A DNA stretch of 64,000 bases, from contig CP022114.1 of assembly GCA_002211745.1 (NCBI GenBank), positions 1,612,001-1,676,000 on the forward strand, given 5' to 3'. This DNA comes from Kluyvera genomosp. 3. GTDB lineage: Bacteria > Pseudomonadota > Gammaproteobacteria > Enterobacterales > Enterobacteriaceae. The position numbers and the translations under genes were made by a program. This document shows, piece by piece, positions 33,060 to 43,554 of the stretch (positions within the stretch are counted from its first letter, which is position 1; the number at the start of each line of letters is the position of its first letter). Below the pieces are notes generated by a model. The model did no database searches. It had not been told where the DNA came from and worked only from the letters and a program-made list of their open reading frames with translations.

Positions 33060-33632
33060 TTACGAACGACTCAGGACACGGCGAGCTTCGTTGTAACGCT
33101 TGTTCCAGTATGGTTCATTCATGCTGGAAATAGTCACACCGCTGCTGGTGGATGCATGAACGAACTGATTGTTGCCGATATAGATACCAACATGGCGACC
33201 GGTAGAACCGGCACGGAAAAGCACTAAATCACCGGTGCGCAGCTGACTGCGTTTAACGGATTTGCCCGTTTCCTGCTGCTCCCAGGTGGAGCGCGGCAGC
33301 TCTAAACCGAACTGTTCACGGAAGGTGCGTTGTACGAAGCTGGAACAATCGATACCACGTTTGGTGTCGCCACCCAGACGGTAACGAACGCCTTTCCAGC
33401 CTGCGTATTGATCCATCAGACGAGATTTCACGTCGAGGTTACGCACCATATTTTCAAATTCATCCTGAGAGGCTTGCAGTGATGAGGCATCTTCGGTGCC
33501 CACAGCATGCGTCTCAGAATGCATGTTCTTTGCGGTATTACTGGTTGAACTACATGCAGAAAGCAGAACCGCAACTGCTACCGCTGGAATCGCTCGCAAG
33601 ATATATCTCAAAATCGGCTGAGATTTGACCAT
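33060..33632 (-). CDS. mepS: MepS (Spr) murein DD-endopeptidase lipoprotein
   Basis: An outer-membrane-anchored NlpC/P60 enzyme that cleaves D-Ala-mDAP cross-links to allow peptidoglycan growth. It has 190 residues. The lipobox LLSAC has its Cys at residue 27. The catalytic Cys96 is in [12 protein letters not shown], and the His region is [15 protein letters not shown]. The frame is intact. It is 123 bases from pdeN and has its own terminator. Confidence 0.96.
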   Translation of the reverse strand: MVKSQPILRYILRAIPAVAVAVLLSACSSTSNTAKNMHSETHAVGTEDASSLQASQDEFENMVRNLDVKSRLMDQYAGWKGVRYRLGGDTKRGIDCSSFVQRTFREQFGLELPRSTWEQQETGKSVKRSQLRTGDLVLFRAGSTGRHVGIYIGNNQFVHASTSSGVTISSMNEPYWNKRYNEARRVLSRS

Positions 33633-34050
33633 TTTCGTTGTTTTCCCTTGAAGTCCTTAACGACCGTAGCCGTTATAAAAAATGCCAAACGCGTCTGAGA
33701 CTAAATACACGCAATCAATGAGACAATTCTTTGAATTCAGATTTGTGGTGCAGCGCACAAACTTTAATTTATGACCACAATAATTGCTCTTTGAAACGAC
33801 AAACGCGAGTGAGATTACCTTAACGAAAGCGGCATTGCGAGCGCTTTTGGCCGATTTTTTATAAGAAATAGTGATACACAAAGTTAAAATTTGTGAATGG
33901 GTAAAAATTCAGCGTTAGCGGGTAAAAAATCAACAACTCATTCATTATTAGAGTGAATATTGTGACCGGAAGATGACATTGATGAGGGAAATATAAAAAA
34001 TAAAAAGAGGGCGATAGCCCTCTCTTTGGAATGTCAGATGGAAAGGTTAT
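33633..34050. other. mepS-lpxT intergenic region
   Basis: About 420 bases, AT-rich, holding the mepS promoter and, near its right end, the lpxT terminator (33994-34026). A 74-codon minus-strand frame (33657-33881) has Cys- and Lys-rich gibberish composition and no ribosome-binding site, so I do not call it. Confidence 0.5.
33994..34026 (-). terminator. lpxT terminator
   Basis: Read on the minus strand: hairpin GAGGGC / GCCCTC around TATC, followed by a long T-rich tract. Confidence 0.85.
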
Positions 34051-34771
34051 TTAATGACCTGATTTGAGTTTAGTGAAATAGGGTAAATTTCGCTCAAATA
34101 ACCCAATCACTCTATCGCTTAATGGCGTCATCAGTACCCACGGTACGCCAATCAAAACGGCGGTGAGTGAGCCGATGGCGATATCGGTAAACCAATGGGC
34201 GCCAATCATGACCCTTGGAAGGCAAAAACCACAAAAATAACCAGTGAAATAAGAAATGCGCGACGGCCAAAATAGCGCCACATAAATGCGGCAAATATCA
34301 GCAGCATCATTCCGTGATCCCCGGGAAGCTATCCCGGGAGCCGTCTTTGGTGGAGAAGGCAATAAAATCACTGACGCGGTGCACGCCCGGCAGAGAAACC
34401 GACGGGCTGCTGCGAGTGACGGGCATCAGGTGCTGCGCCAGCTGGTTGATGATCACCGCCGCCAGCAGCATCACCAGGCCAATAATGACGATATGGCGGC
34501 GGCCACCGGCATCCTCTTTGAGCCAGAAGCTCAGCATCAGGCAGCCCATTGCCAGCAGCGAACAGCCGTCAAAGGCGCGGTTATTGATGATGGCTAAAAA
34601 CCATGCGTAGCCGAGGTTATCGGCGCTCAGCCACTGATTGAAAAAATGAAATATCGCCAGATCAACGGTCGACCACAGCCCGTGGTTCGCCGGCAGGAAC
34701 CACGACATAAAGAGCGCAACGCCAGCGGCGTTAAGCAATAAAATCAGGGGAAAACGTGTACGCATCGTCAT
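34051..34771 (-). CDS. lpxT: LpxT, lipid A 1-diphosphate synthase (two frame breaks)
   Basis: Transfers a phosphate from undecaprenyl pyrophosphate to lipid A on the periplasmic face of the inner membrane. PAP2 motifs are RDSFPGDHGM and the His-containing PRVMIGAHWFTD. The start at 34771 (MTMRTRFPLILLLNAAG) follows GGTGA; another ATG lies two codons later. Breaks lie near 34319-34322 (inside SFPGDHG) and 34217-34218 (inside FAFPRVM). Restored, the length is 240 residues, against 237 in E. coli. It follows yeiR by 38 bases. Confidence 0.92.
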
Positions 34772-34809
34772 ATTCACCGCAGTTAGTCTCGGCGCAAACC
34801 TTAGCGGTA

Positions 34810-35786
34810 TCACCCTAAACGAAGTTTCAACAGCGCCGATTGTAGTGCATTCCAGTCGCTTTCAGCATCGTTAATCAGTTCAATACGGCTATCGGGCGGC
34901 GCGACGTTTTGCGTTTCGATATGCAGGTCTGCCCCTGACGGTTAATACGCACCAGGCCTTCAGGAATGCGCATCACCGCCTTTAGTCTGGCAACCGGGGC
35001 GAGTCGCGCCCACTCCAGCAGGCCGATGGTGTCAAAGGTCGTATCGGCATCAAAAATCCATCCGCAGGCATAATAACCCTGACCCTGGTTCACGCTACGA
35101 CGCCAGCGCTGATGTTCCGGCAGACTTAACGCCGCCAGGCCCTTGTTCGAGGGATGTGAGTGAGAGTGGGCGGCGCTGGCTTTCAGTTCAACCCGATTGC
35201 GGCGAGGAATATCAAGCAGGGCGACGTCGATATTGCCCTGGGTCGCGTCAACGCGCAGGCGCTCGCCGCCGTTCTGCTGCCACCATTCTGCCATCGCTCG
35301 TTGGCTCTCAGCGGTGGCGCGGTCGGCTTTATTGCTGACGATAATATCGGCGGACGCCAGCTGATCGCGGAAATTTTCGTTATGCAGGACCTTTTCGTCC
35401 AGCAACTGGCGTGAGTCCATCACGCAGAGTGTGGCTCGCAGGTCGATCCATGGCTCATAGACCGGCGCGGTGAGCAAATCGAGAATTTGCTTCGGATGGC
35501 CCAGGCCGGTTGGCTCAATCAGCAGACGATCCGGTTTCCCCTGGCGCAGCAGCGTGTTTAAGCCGACCTGCATGGGCAGACCGTTGACGCAACACATGCA
35601 GCCACCGGGAATTTCCTTCAGCAGTGCGCCGCTGTCGGCCAGCAGTGCGCCATCAATGCCCACCTCGCCAAATTCGTTGACCAGGACGGCCCATTTTTCA
35701 TCGGCGGGTTTATGGGCCAACAGGTGCAGAATGGAGGTAGTTTTACCGCTGCCGAGAAAGCCGGTGATCAGATTGGTTTTAGTCAC
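34810..35786 (-). CDS. yeiR: YeiR, zinc-binding COG0523 GTPase (one frame break)
   Basis: A metal-chaperone-type G3E GTPase. Walker A is GFLGSGKTT near the N-terminus. The metal-binding CxCC motif is in GGCMCCVNG, and the base-recognition motif NKAD is in VSNKADRAT. A His-containing linker (AAHSHSHPS) is present. A G is lost at the C run 34932-34935 (plus strand), within INRQGADLHIE. Restored, it ends at TGA 34812-34810 with 325 residues, against 328 in E. coli. Confidence 0.92.
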
Positions 35787-35908
35787 GAAAACTCCGGGAT
35801 GAAAGAGAACAGTGTTACCTGGATCACTTTATCCTGGCGAAAACGGGATCAAAAGAGAAGTCCTGAAGCGGGCCTGAGATTAAATGGCCCGCTTGATGGC
35901 AGGAAAAG

Positions 35909-37374
35909 TTAACGGTTGAGCGCCGTCAGCACCGCCTGGCGCGCGCCCTCACGGACAAGACTTTGCCAGGCTTGTTCCACGGCCTGCACAAACTGCGGGT
36001 TGGCGGGCAGGTCGCTGCCGAAGATTTCTTGCAGCGTCAGCAGGGCTGCCACGCGGTTTTCATCATGGCTGGTTTCAACGATAGCGCGAATTTTCTCGGC
36101 CAGCGGATCACGAATATCAATGGCATTGCCCATATCATCCACGCCGCTCACGTAGCGCATCCAGGCCGCCACGCCAGCGCCAGCAGCGGCCAGCGGCTAC
36201 CCTGTTTAAGGTGAATACGAATACCGTCGAGCAGGCGCTGCGGCAGCTTCTGACTGCCGTCCATGGCGATTTGCCAGGTGCGATGCTGGAGCGCCGGGTT
36301 GCTGAAACGCTCGATCAGGCTGTCGGCATAGGCGCCCAGATCTACGCCGGAGATACGCAGGGTCGGCGCTTGTTCTGCCATCATCAGGTGACGTGCGGCG
36401 CGGCGGTAGGAAGCGTCCTGCATACAGTCGCTGATGTGCGCGTAGCCCGCCAGATAGCCGAGGTAGGCGAGGAAGGAATGGCTGCCGTTGAGCATCCGTA
36501 GCTTCATCTCTTCCCACGGCAGTACGTCGTCAACCAGTTGTGCCCCCACGCTGCCCCAGTCCGGACGCCCAGCGACGAAGTTATCTTCAATGACCCACTG
36601 AATAAACGGCTCGCAGCTGATGGCGCAAGGGTCTTCCACGCCAAGCTCGCGGGTGATTTCCGCCAGCGACGCGTCGGTGGCTGCCGGAACGATACGGTCA
36701 ACCATGGTGCCGGGGAAACTGACATGTTCGGCAATCCAGCTTGCCAGTTGCGGATCGCGTTTAGCGGCCATGTCCAGCACCGCGTTTTTCACCACGTGGC
36801 CGTTGTCGGGAATGTTATCGCAGGAGAGTACGGTGAATGCCGGCAGGCCGCGCTCGCGACGGCGGTGCAGCGCTTCGACAAGGATCCCCGGCGCGGAATG
36901 CGGCTCGTCAGGCGCTTGCAGATCGTGGACGATCCTCGGTTGGGTCAGATCCAGATGCCCGGTGGCCGGATCGATGCAATAGCCTTTTTCAGTAATGGTC
37001 AGAGAGACAATCGCCACCTGAGGTTCGCAGAACTTTTCGATGATCGCCGCCAATGAATCGAGCCTGGCGTTCAGGCACTCTTTTACCGCGCCAATAATAA
37101 TCGGCTGGTTACCCGCCGCACTTTTCTCCATGACGGTAAACAGATGATCCTGCTGACGCAGCTGGCTCATCAGCTGGTCGCCGCTGAACAGGCTGATTTC
37201 GCAGATTCCCCAGTCGCCGCCGTGCTGATTGAGCACCCGGTTGGTCAACAGCGCCTGGTGCGCGCGGTGAAAGGCGCCAAAACCGAAATGCACAATTCGC
37301 GAACGCAGCTGTTGTCTATCATATTGAGGTAACTGCACGTTGGCGGGGAGGGTGCACGAGGCGATTGTCTTCAT
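35909..37374 (-). CDS. yeiQ: YeiQ, mannitol/fructuronate dehydrogenase family oxidoreductase (one frame break)
   Basis: A polyol-specific long-chain dehydrogenase related to UxuB (fructuronate reductase). The NAD-binding start is RIVHFGFGAFHRAHQA. The catalytic region includes EMKLRMLNGSHSFLAYLG. One base is lost near 36174-36175, within LLALGVAAWMRY. Restored, the length is 488 residues, identical to E. coli YeiQ. It is divergent from uxuA across a 204-base region with hexuronate-type operators, which suggests a paired role: UxuA dehydrates mannonate, and YeiQ may reduce fructuronate or a similar keto-acid. Confidence 0.9.
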
Positions 37375-37438
37375 TGTCTATACATCCGATTAACGATTAA
37401 TTAACGTCGGCAGTGTAAAGTTATATGACAGCAAATTG

Positions 37439-37456
37439 AATTGGTGTGCCGTATTT
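37439..37456. promoter_or_regulatory. ExuR/UxuR-like operator 1
   Basis: AATTGGTGTGCCGTATTT resembles the ExuR/UxuR consensus AAATTGGTATACCAATTT, with the left half nearly perfect. It lies between the divergent yeiQ and uxuA, on the yeiQ side. Confidence 0.5.
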
Positions 37457-37465
37457 ATCGCGTTA

Positions 37466-37527
37466 GTGTGAGCTGGATCAATCAATCCAGGCGGATTATT
37501 TGACGCTCCGGAATAAACATGTATGGT
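37466..37527 (+). promoter_or_regulatory. CRP-like site and uxuA promoter
   Basis: TGTGA-N6-TCAAT (37467-37482) is a CRP-like site centred about 60 bases before the expected start point. TTGACG (37500-37505) and TATGGT (37522-37527), 16 bases apart, form a likely promoter. The CRP spacing fits class I activation. Confidence 0.5.
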
Positions 37528-37548
37528 AGTCGTCATTAACAGCGATTT

Positions 37549-37566
37549 TATTGGTATAACAACTTT
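37549..37566. promoter_or_regulatory. ExuR/UxuR-like operator 2 before uxuA
   Basis: TATTGGTATAACAACTTT matches the hexuronate-regulator consensus well in its centre. It lies just downstream of the predicted promoter and 12 bases before the uxuA start, as expected for a repressor site. Confidence 0.6.
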
Positions 37567-37578
37567 AGAGGTGAGGCA

Positions 37579-38769
37579 ATGGAACAAACCTGGCGTTGGT
37601 ACGGCCCGAACGATCCGGTATCTCTTGATGATGTGCGTCAGGCTGGCGCTACCGGCGTAGTCACGGCATTGCACCATATCCCGAACGGTCAGGTGTGGCC
37701 GGTAGAAGAAATCAAAGCGCGTCAGGCGCTGTTGGCGGAAAAAGGGCTGACCTGGTCCGTCGTCGAAAGTATTCCGGTGCACGAAGATATTAAAACTGGT
37801 TCTGGCCAGTACCAGACCTGGATTGCTAACTATCAGCAGAGCATCCGCAACCTGGCGGAATGCGGTATCGACACCGTATGCTACAACTTCATGCCGATCC
37901 TCGACTGGACGCGTACCGACCTTGAGTACACCCTGGAAGACGGCTCTAAAGCGCTGCGTTTTGACCAGATCGCGTTTGCGGCTTTCGAGCTGCATATCCT
38001 GAAACGCGAAGGTGCGGAAGCGGATTACTCCGCCGAAGAACAGCGTCAGGCGCTGGACTACTTCAACGCGATGAGCGAAGCGGAAGTCACTAAACTGACC
38101 CGTAACATCATTGCAGGCCTGCCGGGAGCGGAAGAGGGCTATACCCTTGACCAGTTCCGCGCGCGTCTGGCCGAATACGATCACATCAGCAAAGATCAGC
38201 TGCGTGAAAACATGGCCGTATTCCTGCGCGCGATTGTGCCGGTTGCAGAAGAAGTGGGCGTGCGCCTTGCCGTACACCCGGACGATCCGCCGCGCCCAAT
38301 CCTCGGCCTGCCGCGTATCGTTTCCACCATTGAAGATATGCAGTGGCTGAAAGAAACCGTTAACAGCATCAACAACGGCTTCACCATGTGCACCGGTTCT
38401 TACGGCGTACGCGCCGATAACGACCTGGTGAAAATGATTGAAACCTTCGGCGATCGTATCCACTTCACGCACCTGCGCTCTACCTGCCGTGAAGACAACC
38501 CGAAAACCTTCCACGAAGCCGCGCACCTGCAGGGCGACGTGAACATGGTTGCCGTGGTTGACGCAATCCTGACCGAAGAGCAGCGCCGTAAGAAAGCGGG
38601 CGACCTGCGTCCAATTCCGATGCGTCCTGACCACGGTCACCAGATGCTGGACGACCTGAAGAAGAAAACCAACCCGGGCTACTCCGCGATTGGTCGTCTG
38701 AAAGGTCTGGCGGAAGTGCGCGGCGTTGAGCTGGCGCTGAAAATGACCAAGTTCCGCGACCTGCTGTAA
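37579..38769 (+). CDS. uxuA: Mannonate dehydratase
   Basis: Converts D-mannonate to 2-keto-3-deoxygluconate in glucuronate breakdown. It has 396 residues, against 394 in E. coli. Conserved blocks are [16 protein letters not shown], the metal-site regions [17 protein letters not shown] and TGSYGVR, and the C-terminal [19 protein letters not shown] precedes the start. The codon choice suggests high expression. In K-12 uxuA is in the uxuAB operon near 98 min; here it stands alone, divergent from yeiQ. The frame is intact. Confidence 0.95.
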   Translation: MEQTWRWYGPNDPVSLDDVRQAGATGVVTALHHIPNGQVWPVEEIKARQALLAEKGLTWSVVESIPVHEDIKTGSGQYQTWIANYQQSIRNLAECGIDTVCYNFMPILDWTRTDLEYTLEDGSKALRFDQIAFAAFELHILKREGAEADYSAEEQRQALDYFNAMSEAEVTKLTRNIIAGLPGAEEGYTLDQFRARLAEYDHISKDQLRENMAVFLRAIVPVAEEVGVRLAVHPDDPPRPILGLPRIVSTIEDMQWLKETVNSINNGFTMCTGSYGVRADNDLVKMIETFGDRIHFTHLRSTCREDNPKTFHEAAHLQGDVNMVAVVDAILTEEQRRKKAGDLRPIPMRPDHGHQMLDDLKKKTNPGYSAIGRLKGLAEVRGVELALKMTKFRDLL

Positions 38770-38897
38770 AGATGATTTCCCCGTCCTGATTCTCTCCTCA
38801 GGAGCGAGTCAACCGTCGCGGCGCCCTTGGGCCTCGAGGTGCGCATCGCGCGGTTTTTTCTCTCTGCTTTTGGGGGGAAGGGCAATACAGCAAGTAT

Positions 38898-38932
38898 AAA
38901 AAAGGACAGCCATTTGGCTGTCCTTTTCTTTT
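38898..38932. terminator. uxuA/yeiP bidirectional terminator
   Basis: Hairpin AAGGACAGCC / GGCTGTCCTT around ATTT, with a T7 tail on the minus strand for yeiP and a T-rich tail on the plus strand. Confidence 0.88.
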
Positions 38933-38951
38933 GCTATGTGAAAACCAGCGC

Positions 38952-39524
38952 TTAGTCCGCGCGGCCCATGTAGCGTTTTTCTTCGATATGGATGCGGATC
39001 TTCTCGCCGGTGGTCAGGTATTCCGGCACCTGCACAACCAAACCGGTGGTCAGGGTAGCCGGTTTGGTACGAGAGCTGGCGGATGCGCCTTTGATGCCCG
39101 GTGCGGTTTCAACGATTTCCAGATCGACCGTCTGCGGCAGTTCCAGCGCCAGCACCTGGCCGTCCCACAACAGCACCTGCATGTCCGGCATGCCGCCTTC
39201 CGGGATAAACTGCAGCTCTTCCGCAATCTGGTCGTGGGAGAAGATATACGGGGTATAGTCTTCTTTATCCATGAACACGTATTCGTTGCCGTCGATATAG
39301 GAGAAGTCAACGAAGCGGCGGTTCAGGGTCACGGTATCAACCATGTCGTCGCCTTTGAAGCGTTCTTCCACTTTCAGACCGGTGCTGACGTCAGAAAAAC
39401 GCATTTTGTACAGCGTTGCAGCGCCACGGGCGCTCGGTGACTGAATATCAATGTTTTTTACAATCAGCAGTTTGCCGTTGTAATTCAGCACCATACCTTT
39501 TTTAATTTCGTTCGCTCTTGGCAT
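38952..39524 (-). CDS. yeiP: YeiP, elongation factor P-like protein (EfpL)
   Basis: An EF-P paralogue that binds the ribosomal E site and helps with some difficult peptide bonds. It has 190 residues, like E. coli. The KOW-type N-terminal domain ([20 protein letters not shown]) is followed by two OB-type domains and ends [15 protein letters not shown] chose ATG 39524, after AGGA, over an upstream in-frame extension to 39593 because homologues start at [10 protein letters not shown]. The frame is intact. Confidence 0.95.
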   Translation of the reverse strand: MPRANEIKKGMVLNYNGKLLIVKNIDIQSPSARGAATLYKMRFSDVSTGLKVEERFKGDDMVDTVTLNRRFVDFSYIDGNEYVFMDKEDYTPYIFSHDQIAEELQFIPEGGMPDMQVLLWDGQVLALELPQTVDLEIVETAPGIKGASASSRTKPATLTTGLVVQVPEYLTTGEKIRIHIEEKRYMGRAD

Positions 39525-39678
39525 TGCAATTATCCTGTGAAATAGGGGGCTAAAATATCGCGTAAAAGTACTCGCGCCGGGCGTTTCAGGCAAGCGGAAT
39601 TAAAGGCTTTTGCTAACCCTCATTAAAAGGTGGTACTGTGCGCCACAACCACCTTGTCACCTTAACAGAGAACCCGCG

Positions 39679-39933
39679 ATGGAATGTCGTCCGGACTGCG
39701 GGGCTTGCTGCACTGCACCTTCTATATCCAGCCCGATCCCCGGTATGCCCAACGGCAAGCCGGCTAACACGCCCTGTGTGCAGTTGGATGAGAATCAGCG
39801 CTGTAAAATTTTCACTTCGCCTCTGCGCCCGAAGGTGTGCGCCGGGCTTCAGCCCGCGCGCGACATGTGCGGTGCGAGCCGGGAAGAGGCGATGACCTGG
39901 CTTCTGGATCTTGAAGCGTTGACGGCGCCCTAA
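39679..39933 (+). CDS. yeiW: YeiW, small Cys-cluster protein (UPF0153)
   Basis: A protein of 84 residues from the YkgJ-type CxCxxCC cysteine cluster family, probably metal- or Fe-S-binding; the precise function is unknown. Cysteines are in CRPDCGACC, near PCVQL, RCKIF and KVCAGL, and at DMCG. The start at 39679 (MECRPDC) matches the E. coli start. It overlaps the convergent setB gene by four bases at the 3' end. Confidence 0.92.
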   Translation: MECRPDCGACCTAPSISSPIPGMPNGKPANTPCVQLDENQRCKIFTSPLRPKVCAGLQPARDMCGASREEAMTWLLDLEALTAP

Positions 39934-41109
39934 ACGTCTTTAATGCGCATCAGACAGCCGATGGTGGCGACGCACAGCACCAGCGCAATCCAGAACACGG
40001 TGTGATAGTTCCAGATTTCCGCCACCACGCCGGCCAGTGAACCGGCGATAATCCAGCCCACGCGCGAGGTGTTGGCGTACAGCGTCGTGGCTGACCCGGC
40101 CTGGCCTGGCATGAGATCCTGGAAGTAGAGCATGCCAATCCCGCCGAGAATACCGATATAAATCGCGTTCAGCAGCTGCATCGCCAGCAGCAGCGCTGGG
40201 CTGTTGAAGGTCAACATACCGATATAGAAGCATAGCCCCGCAACCGCCGCGACGCGCATCAGGAAGCGTTTACCCAGCCGTTTGGCAAAGTAGCCCGCAA
40301 TCAGCATCGTCGGGATTTCCAGCCCGGCGGCGGTGCCCATCATCACCCCGGCCAGCTTTTCCGGCAGGTGCAGTTCGTTGATGATGTAAAGCGGCATGTT
40401 GATAATGTAGAGGCTGTTGGTTCCCCACATCAGGGTACAGATGACAAACAGCAGCAACGCATCTTTGCGGTTGGTGCGCGGTGCCTGAATGGCGCCGCTA
40501 ACGGCCACTTTCTCTTTGCGCATGGTCGGCAGAAACAGCCAGACCATCGCCCCGCACACCACAAATGCCACTGCCGCAGACAGATACATCACCGTGAAAC
40601 CGAAACCCATCGCCAGCGCATAGGCCAGCGGCGGGCCGATCACCCATGCCAGCGACACCTGGGCGCGCATGATGGAACTGAACATCACCGCTTCACGGCC
40701 CGTTTTATCCGCATGCTCACGGGCGAGAGCAAACATCTGTGGGTTGGCGGTAGAGCCGAAACTGCTGAGGAACACACCCACGAACAGCAGGATGAAGTAG
40801 TTGCGGTTCCAGGCAAACAATACGCAGGCCAGCACGCCAAGCAGGCAACAGAAGACGATCAGGTTTTTCCGGTCGCCGCGTTTATCCGAGTAGCCTGCCA
40901 GAAACTGGCTGACGAAAATGCCAATCACCGCGCTGCCCGTAAAGAAAAAACCGACCATTGCCGGCGGACGTGGACCTCATTACTGAGAAACAGGCTCAGC
41001 GTCGGCGTTTGCAGCGCACCGGCGATACCGGTTAAAAACGCGACGATCAAAAAAGAGGTCGAGGTGAAATCAAGCGATCGCCGTGGGCGGCGGCGGTACT
41101 GTTTTGCAT
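39930..41109 (-). CDS. setB: SetB, sugar efflux MFS transporter (two frame breaks)
   Basis: A sugar-efflux MFS permease for lactose- and glucose-type sugars, with 12 helices. It starts at 41109 (MQNST...). The first break lies in the N-terminal arm near 41085-41095, before [15 protein letters not shown]. The second is near 40963-40964, within [12 protein letters not shown]. With both restored the length is 393 residues, equal to E. coli SetB. The motif [14 protein letters not shown] is present between helices 2 and 3. Confidence 0.9.
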
Positions 41110-41372
41110 GGTGTTGTATCGGTCACTGTAGGAGAGGCGGCGAGTTTACGCCGCGAGCCAGATTATGAACAGTCACCTAAATCAAATTTGGCACGGAAAA
41201 TTAAAAACGCATTTCAAAAAACGAGCTTACATCATGCTGAAGTGGTGAAGGTGAGCGTCATCCCGCTTCAGCAAATGTGGCAAGAATGCTAACGAAATGT
41301 GCTGTGGATCTAATTTATGCGATCAATTTGCCAGCAAAACTTGCAGGCTGATTAAGAAAGGCACAGAATTAT

Positions 41373-41384
41373 TGAAACGTTTCA
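41373..41384. promoter_or_regulatory. Cra (FruR) operator 1 of fruBKA
   Basis: TGAAACGTTTCA, a perfect palindrome matching the Cra consensus. It lies upstream of fruB in the 362-base gap between setB and fruB, which holds no other gene. Cra represses fruBKA and is released by fructose 1-phosphate. Confidence 0.88.
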
Positions 41385-41438
41385 GCGTCGTCTTCCGCAG
41401 TAACTCAGGCAGGTACGGCGATTTTTTCTCACAAAAGC

Positions 41439-41450
41439 TGAATCGATTCA
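41439..41450. promoter_or_regulatory. Cra (FruR) operator 2 of fruBKA
   Basis: TGAATCGATTCA, a perfect palindrome matching the Cra consensus, 21 bases before the fruB start. Paired with the site 66 bases upstream, as in E. coli. Confidence 0.9.
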
Positions 41451-41471
41451 ATTCAGCGAGCGAGGGGAACC

Positions 41472-42600
41472 ATGTTCCAGTTAACTGTTCAGGATATCCA
41501 TCCCGGCCAGCAGGCCGCAAATAAAGAAGAGGCTATTCGCCAGGTTGCCGCTGCGCTGGTTAGCGCGGGTAACGTTGCGGAAGGCTACGTCGCCGGCATG
41601 CTGGCGCGTGAGCAACAAACCTCCACATTCTTAGGTAACGGCATTGCGATTCCGCACGGCACTACCGATACCCGCGATCAGGTGCTGAAAACCGGCGTTC
41701 AGGTTTACCAGTTTCCGCAGGGCGTAACCTGGGTGAAGGGCAGACCGCCTATGTCGCCATTGGTATTGCCGCCAGCTCCGATGAGCACCTTGGCCTGCTG
41801 CGTCAGCTGACGCACGTGCTGAGCGATGACGAGGTTGCTGAACAGCTGAAAACCGCCATCACCGCGGAAGAACTTCGCGCCTTGTTGATGGGTGAAAAAC
41901 AGAGCGAAGCGCTGAAGCTGGACAACGACATGTTGTCTCTGGACGTTGCCGCCAGCGATCTGGTGACGCTGCAGGCGCTGAACGCCGCGCGGCTGAAAGA
42001 AGCCGGTGCTGCGGATGCGAACTTTGTGGCGAAAGTGATCAACGAGCAGCCGCTGAATCTGGGGCAGGGCATCTGGCTGAGCGACAGTGCGGAGGGCAAC
42101 CTGCGCAGCGCTATCGCGGTAAGCCGCGCGGCCACTCCGTTTGCTGTAGGCGAGGAGACGGCTTCCGTGCTGCTCACCGTGGCGATGGCCGATACGCAGC
42201 CGACCGCGGTGCTGAACCGCCTGGTCAACCTGCTGCTCGACAACAAAGCTGAACGTCTGCTGAAAGCTGATGCCGCCACGCTGCTGGCATTGCTGACCAG
42301 CGATGATGCAGCGGCTGATGATGTGCTGAGCGAAGAGTTCGTGGTGCGTAACGAACACGGTCTGCACGCTCGACCGGGCACCATGCTGGTAAATACCATT
42401 AAACAGTTTAACAGTGACATCACCGTCACCAACCTCGATGGCAGCGGTAAACCGGCTAACGGTCGCAGCCTGATGAAGGTGGTCGCGCTGGGTGTCAAAA
42501 AAGGTCATCGTCTGCGCTTTACCGCCCAGGGAGATGATGCTCGCCAGGCGCTGGACGCCATTGGCGAAGCCATTGCTTCAGGCCTTGGGAGGGCGCATAA
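41472..42600 (+). CDS. fruB: FruB, fructose PTS EIIA-FPr fusion (two frame breaks)
   Basis: The diphosphoryl transfer protein of the fructose PTS. The EIIA domain has the phosphorylated His62 in [11 protein letters not shown] middle domain follows, then the C-terminal FPr (HPr-like) domain with its active His in [13 protein letters not shown]. Breaks lie at 41731-41733, within [12 protein letters not shown], and at 42587-42589, where the protein should end GLGEGA. Restored, the length is 376 residues, exactly that of E. coli, with the stop directly abutting the fruK ATG. First gene of fruBKA. Confidence 0.95.
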
Positions 42601-43537
42601 ATGAGCAGAAGAGTAGCCACAATTACCTTAAACCCGGCCTATGATTTGGTAGGGTTTACGCCAGAAATCGAACGCGGCGAAGTCAACCTGGTGCGTACCA
42701 CCGGGCTGCACGCGGCGGGTAAAGGCATCAACGTGGCAAAAGTGCTGAAAGATCTCGGCATTGATGTGACCGTTGGCGGCTTCCTGGGGAAAGACAACCA
42801 GGACGGTTTTCAGCAGCTGTTCAGCGAGCTGGGTATTGCCAACCGTTTCCAGGTGGTGCAGGGCCGCACGCGCATTAACGTTAAGCTGACCGAAAAAGAC
42901 GGCGAAGTCACTGACTTTAACTTCTCCGGCTTCGAAGTCACTCCGGCTGACTGGGAGCGTTTTGTCAACGATTCCCTGAGCTGGCTGGGCCAGTTCGACA
43001 TGGTGTGCGTCAGCGGCAGCTTGCCTGCCGGCGTCAGCCCGGAAGCGTTCACCGACTGGATGACCCGTCTGCGCAGCCAGTGCCCTTGCATTATTTTCGA
43101 CAGCAGCCGCGAAGCGCTGGTTGCGGGTTTGAAAGCCGCGCCGTGGCTGGTGAAACCGAACCGCCGCGAGCTGGAAATCTGGGCAGGCCGTAAGCTGCCT
43201 GAAATGAAAGATGTGATCGATGCCGCCCACGCGCTGCGTGAGCAGGGTATCGCCCACGTGGTGATTTCGCTGGCGCGGAAGGCGCGCTGTGGGTGAATGC
43301 CTCCGGCGAGTGGATTGCCAAGCCGCCGTCAGTGGAAGTGGTCAGCACCGTAGGGCAGGGGATTCGATGGTTGGTGGTCTGATTTATGGCCTGCTGATGC
43401 GCGAGTCCAGCGAGCATACCCTGCGTCTTGCCACCGCCGTTGCGGCGTTAGCAGTAAGCCAGAGCAACGTCGGTATTACCGACCGTACCCAGTTGGCCGC
43501 GATGATGGCGCGTGTCGACCTGAAACCTTTTAACTAA
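42601..43537 (+). CDS. fruK: 1-phosphofructokinase FruK (two frame breaks)
   Basis: Phosphorylates fructose 1-phosphate to fructose 1,6-bisphosphate. A PfkB-family kinase with the N-terminal [19 protein letters not shown] motif and the C-terminal signature [13 protein letters not shown], the catalytic Asp being in GAGDS. Breaks lie at 43272-43273 (ISLGAEGALW) and 43353-43355, inside the signature itself. Restored, the length is 312 residues, as in E. coli. Its start directly abuts the fruB stop. Confidence 0.95.
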
Positions 43538-43554
43538 CAGCAGGGGAGAGGCGT

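Noticed and set aside
33657-33881. 74-codon minus-strand frame between mepS and lpxT
   Set aside because: It has no ribosome-binding site and unusual composition, and lies in the mepS promoter region.
37390-38640. 416-codon frame antisense to uxuA
   Set aside because: It results from the codon bias of uxuA on the other strand and extends into the control region without homology.
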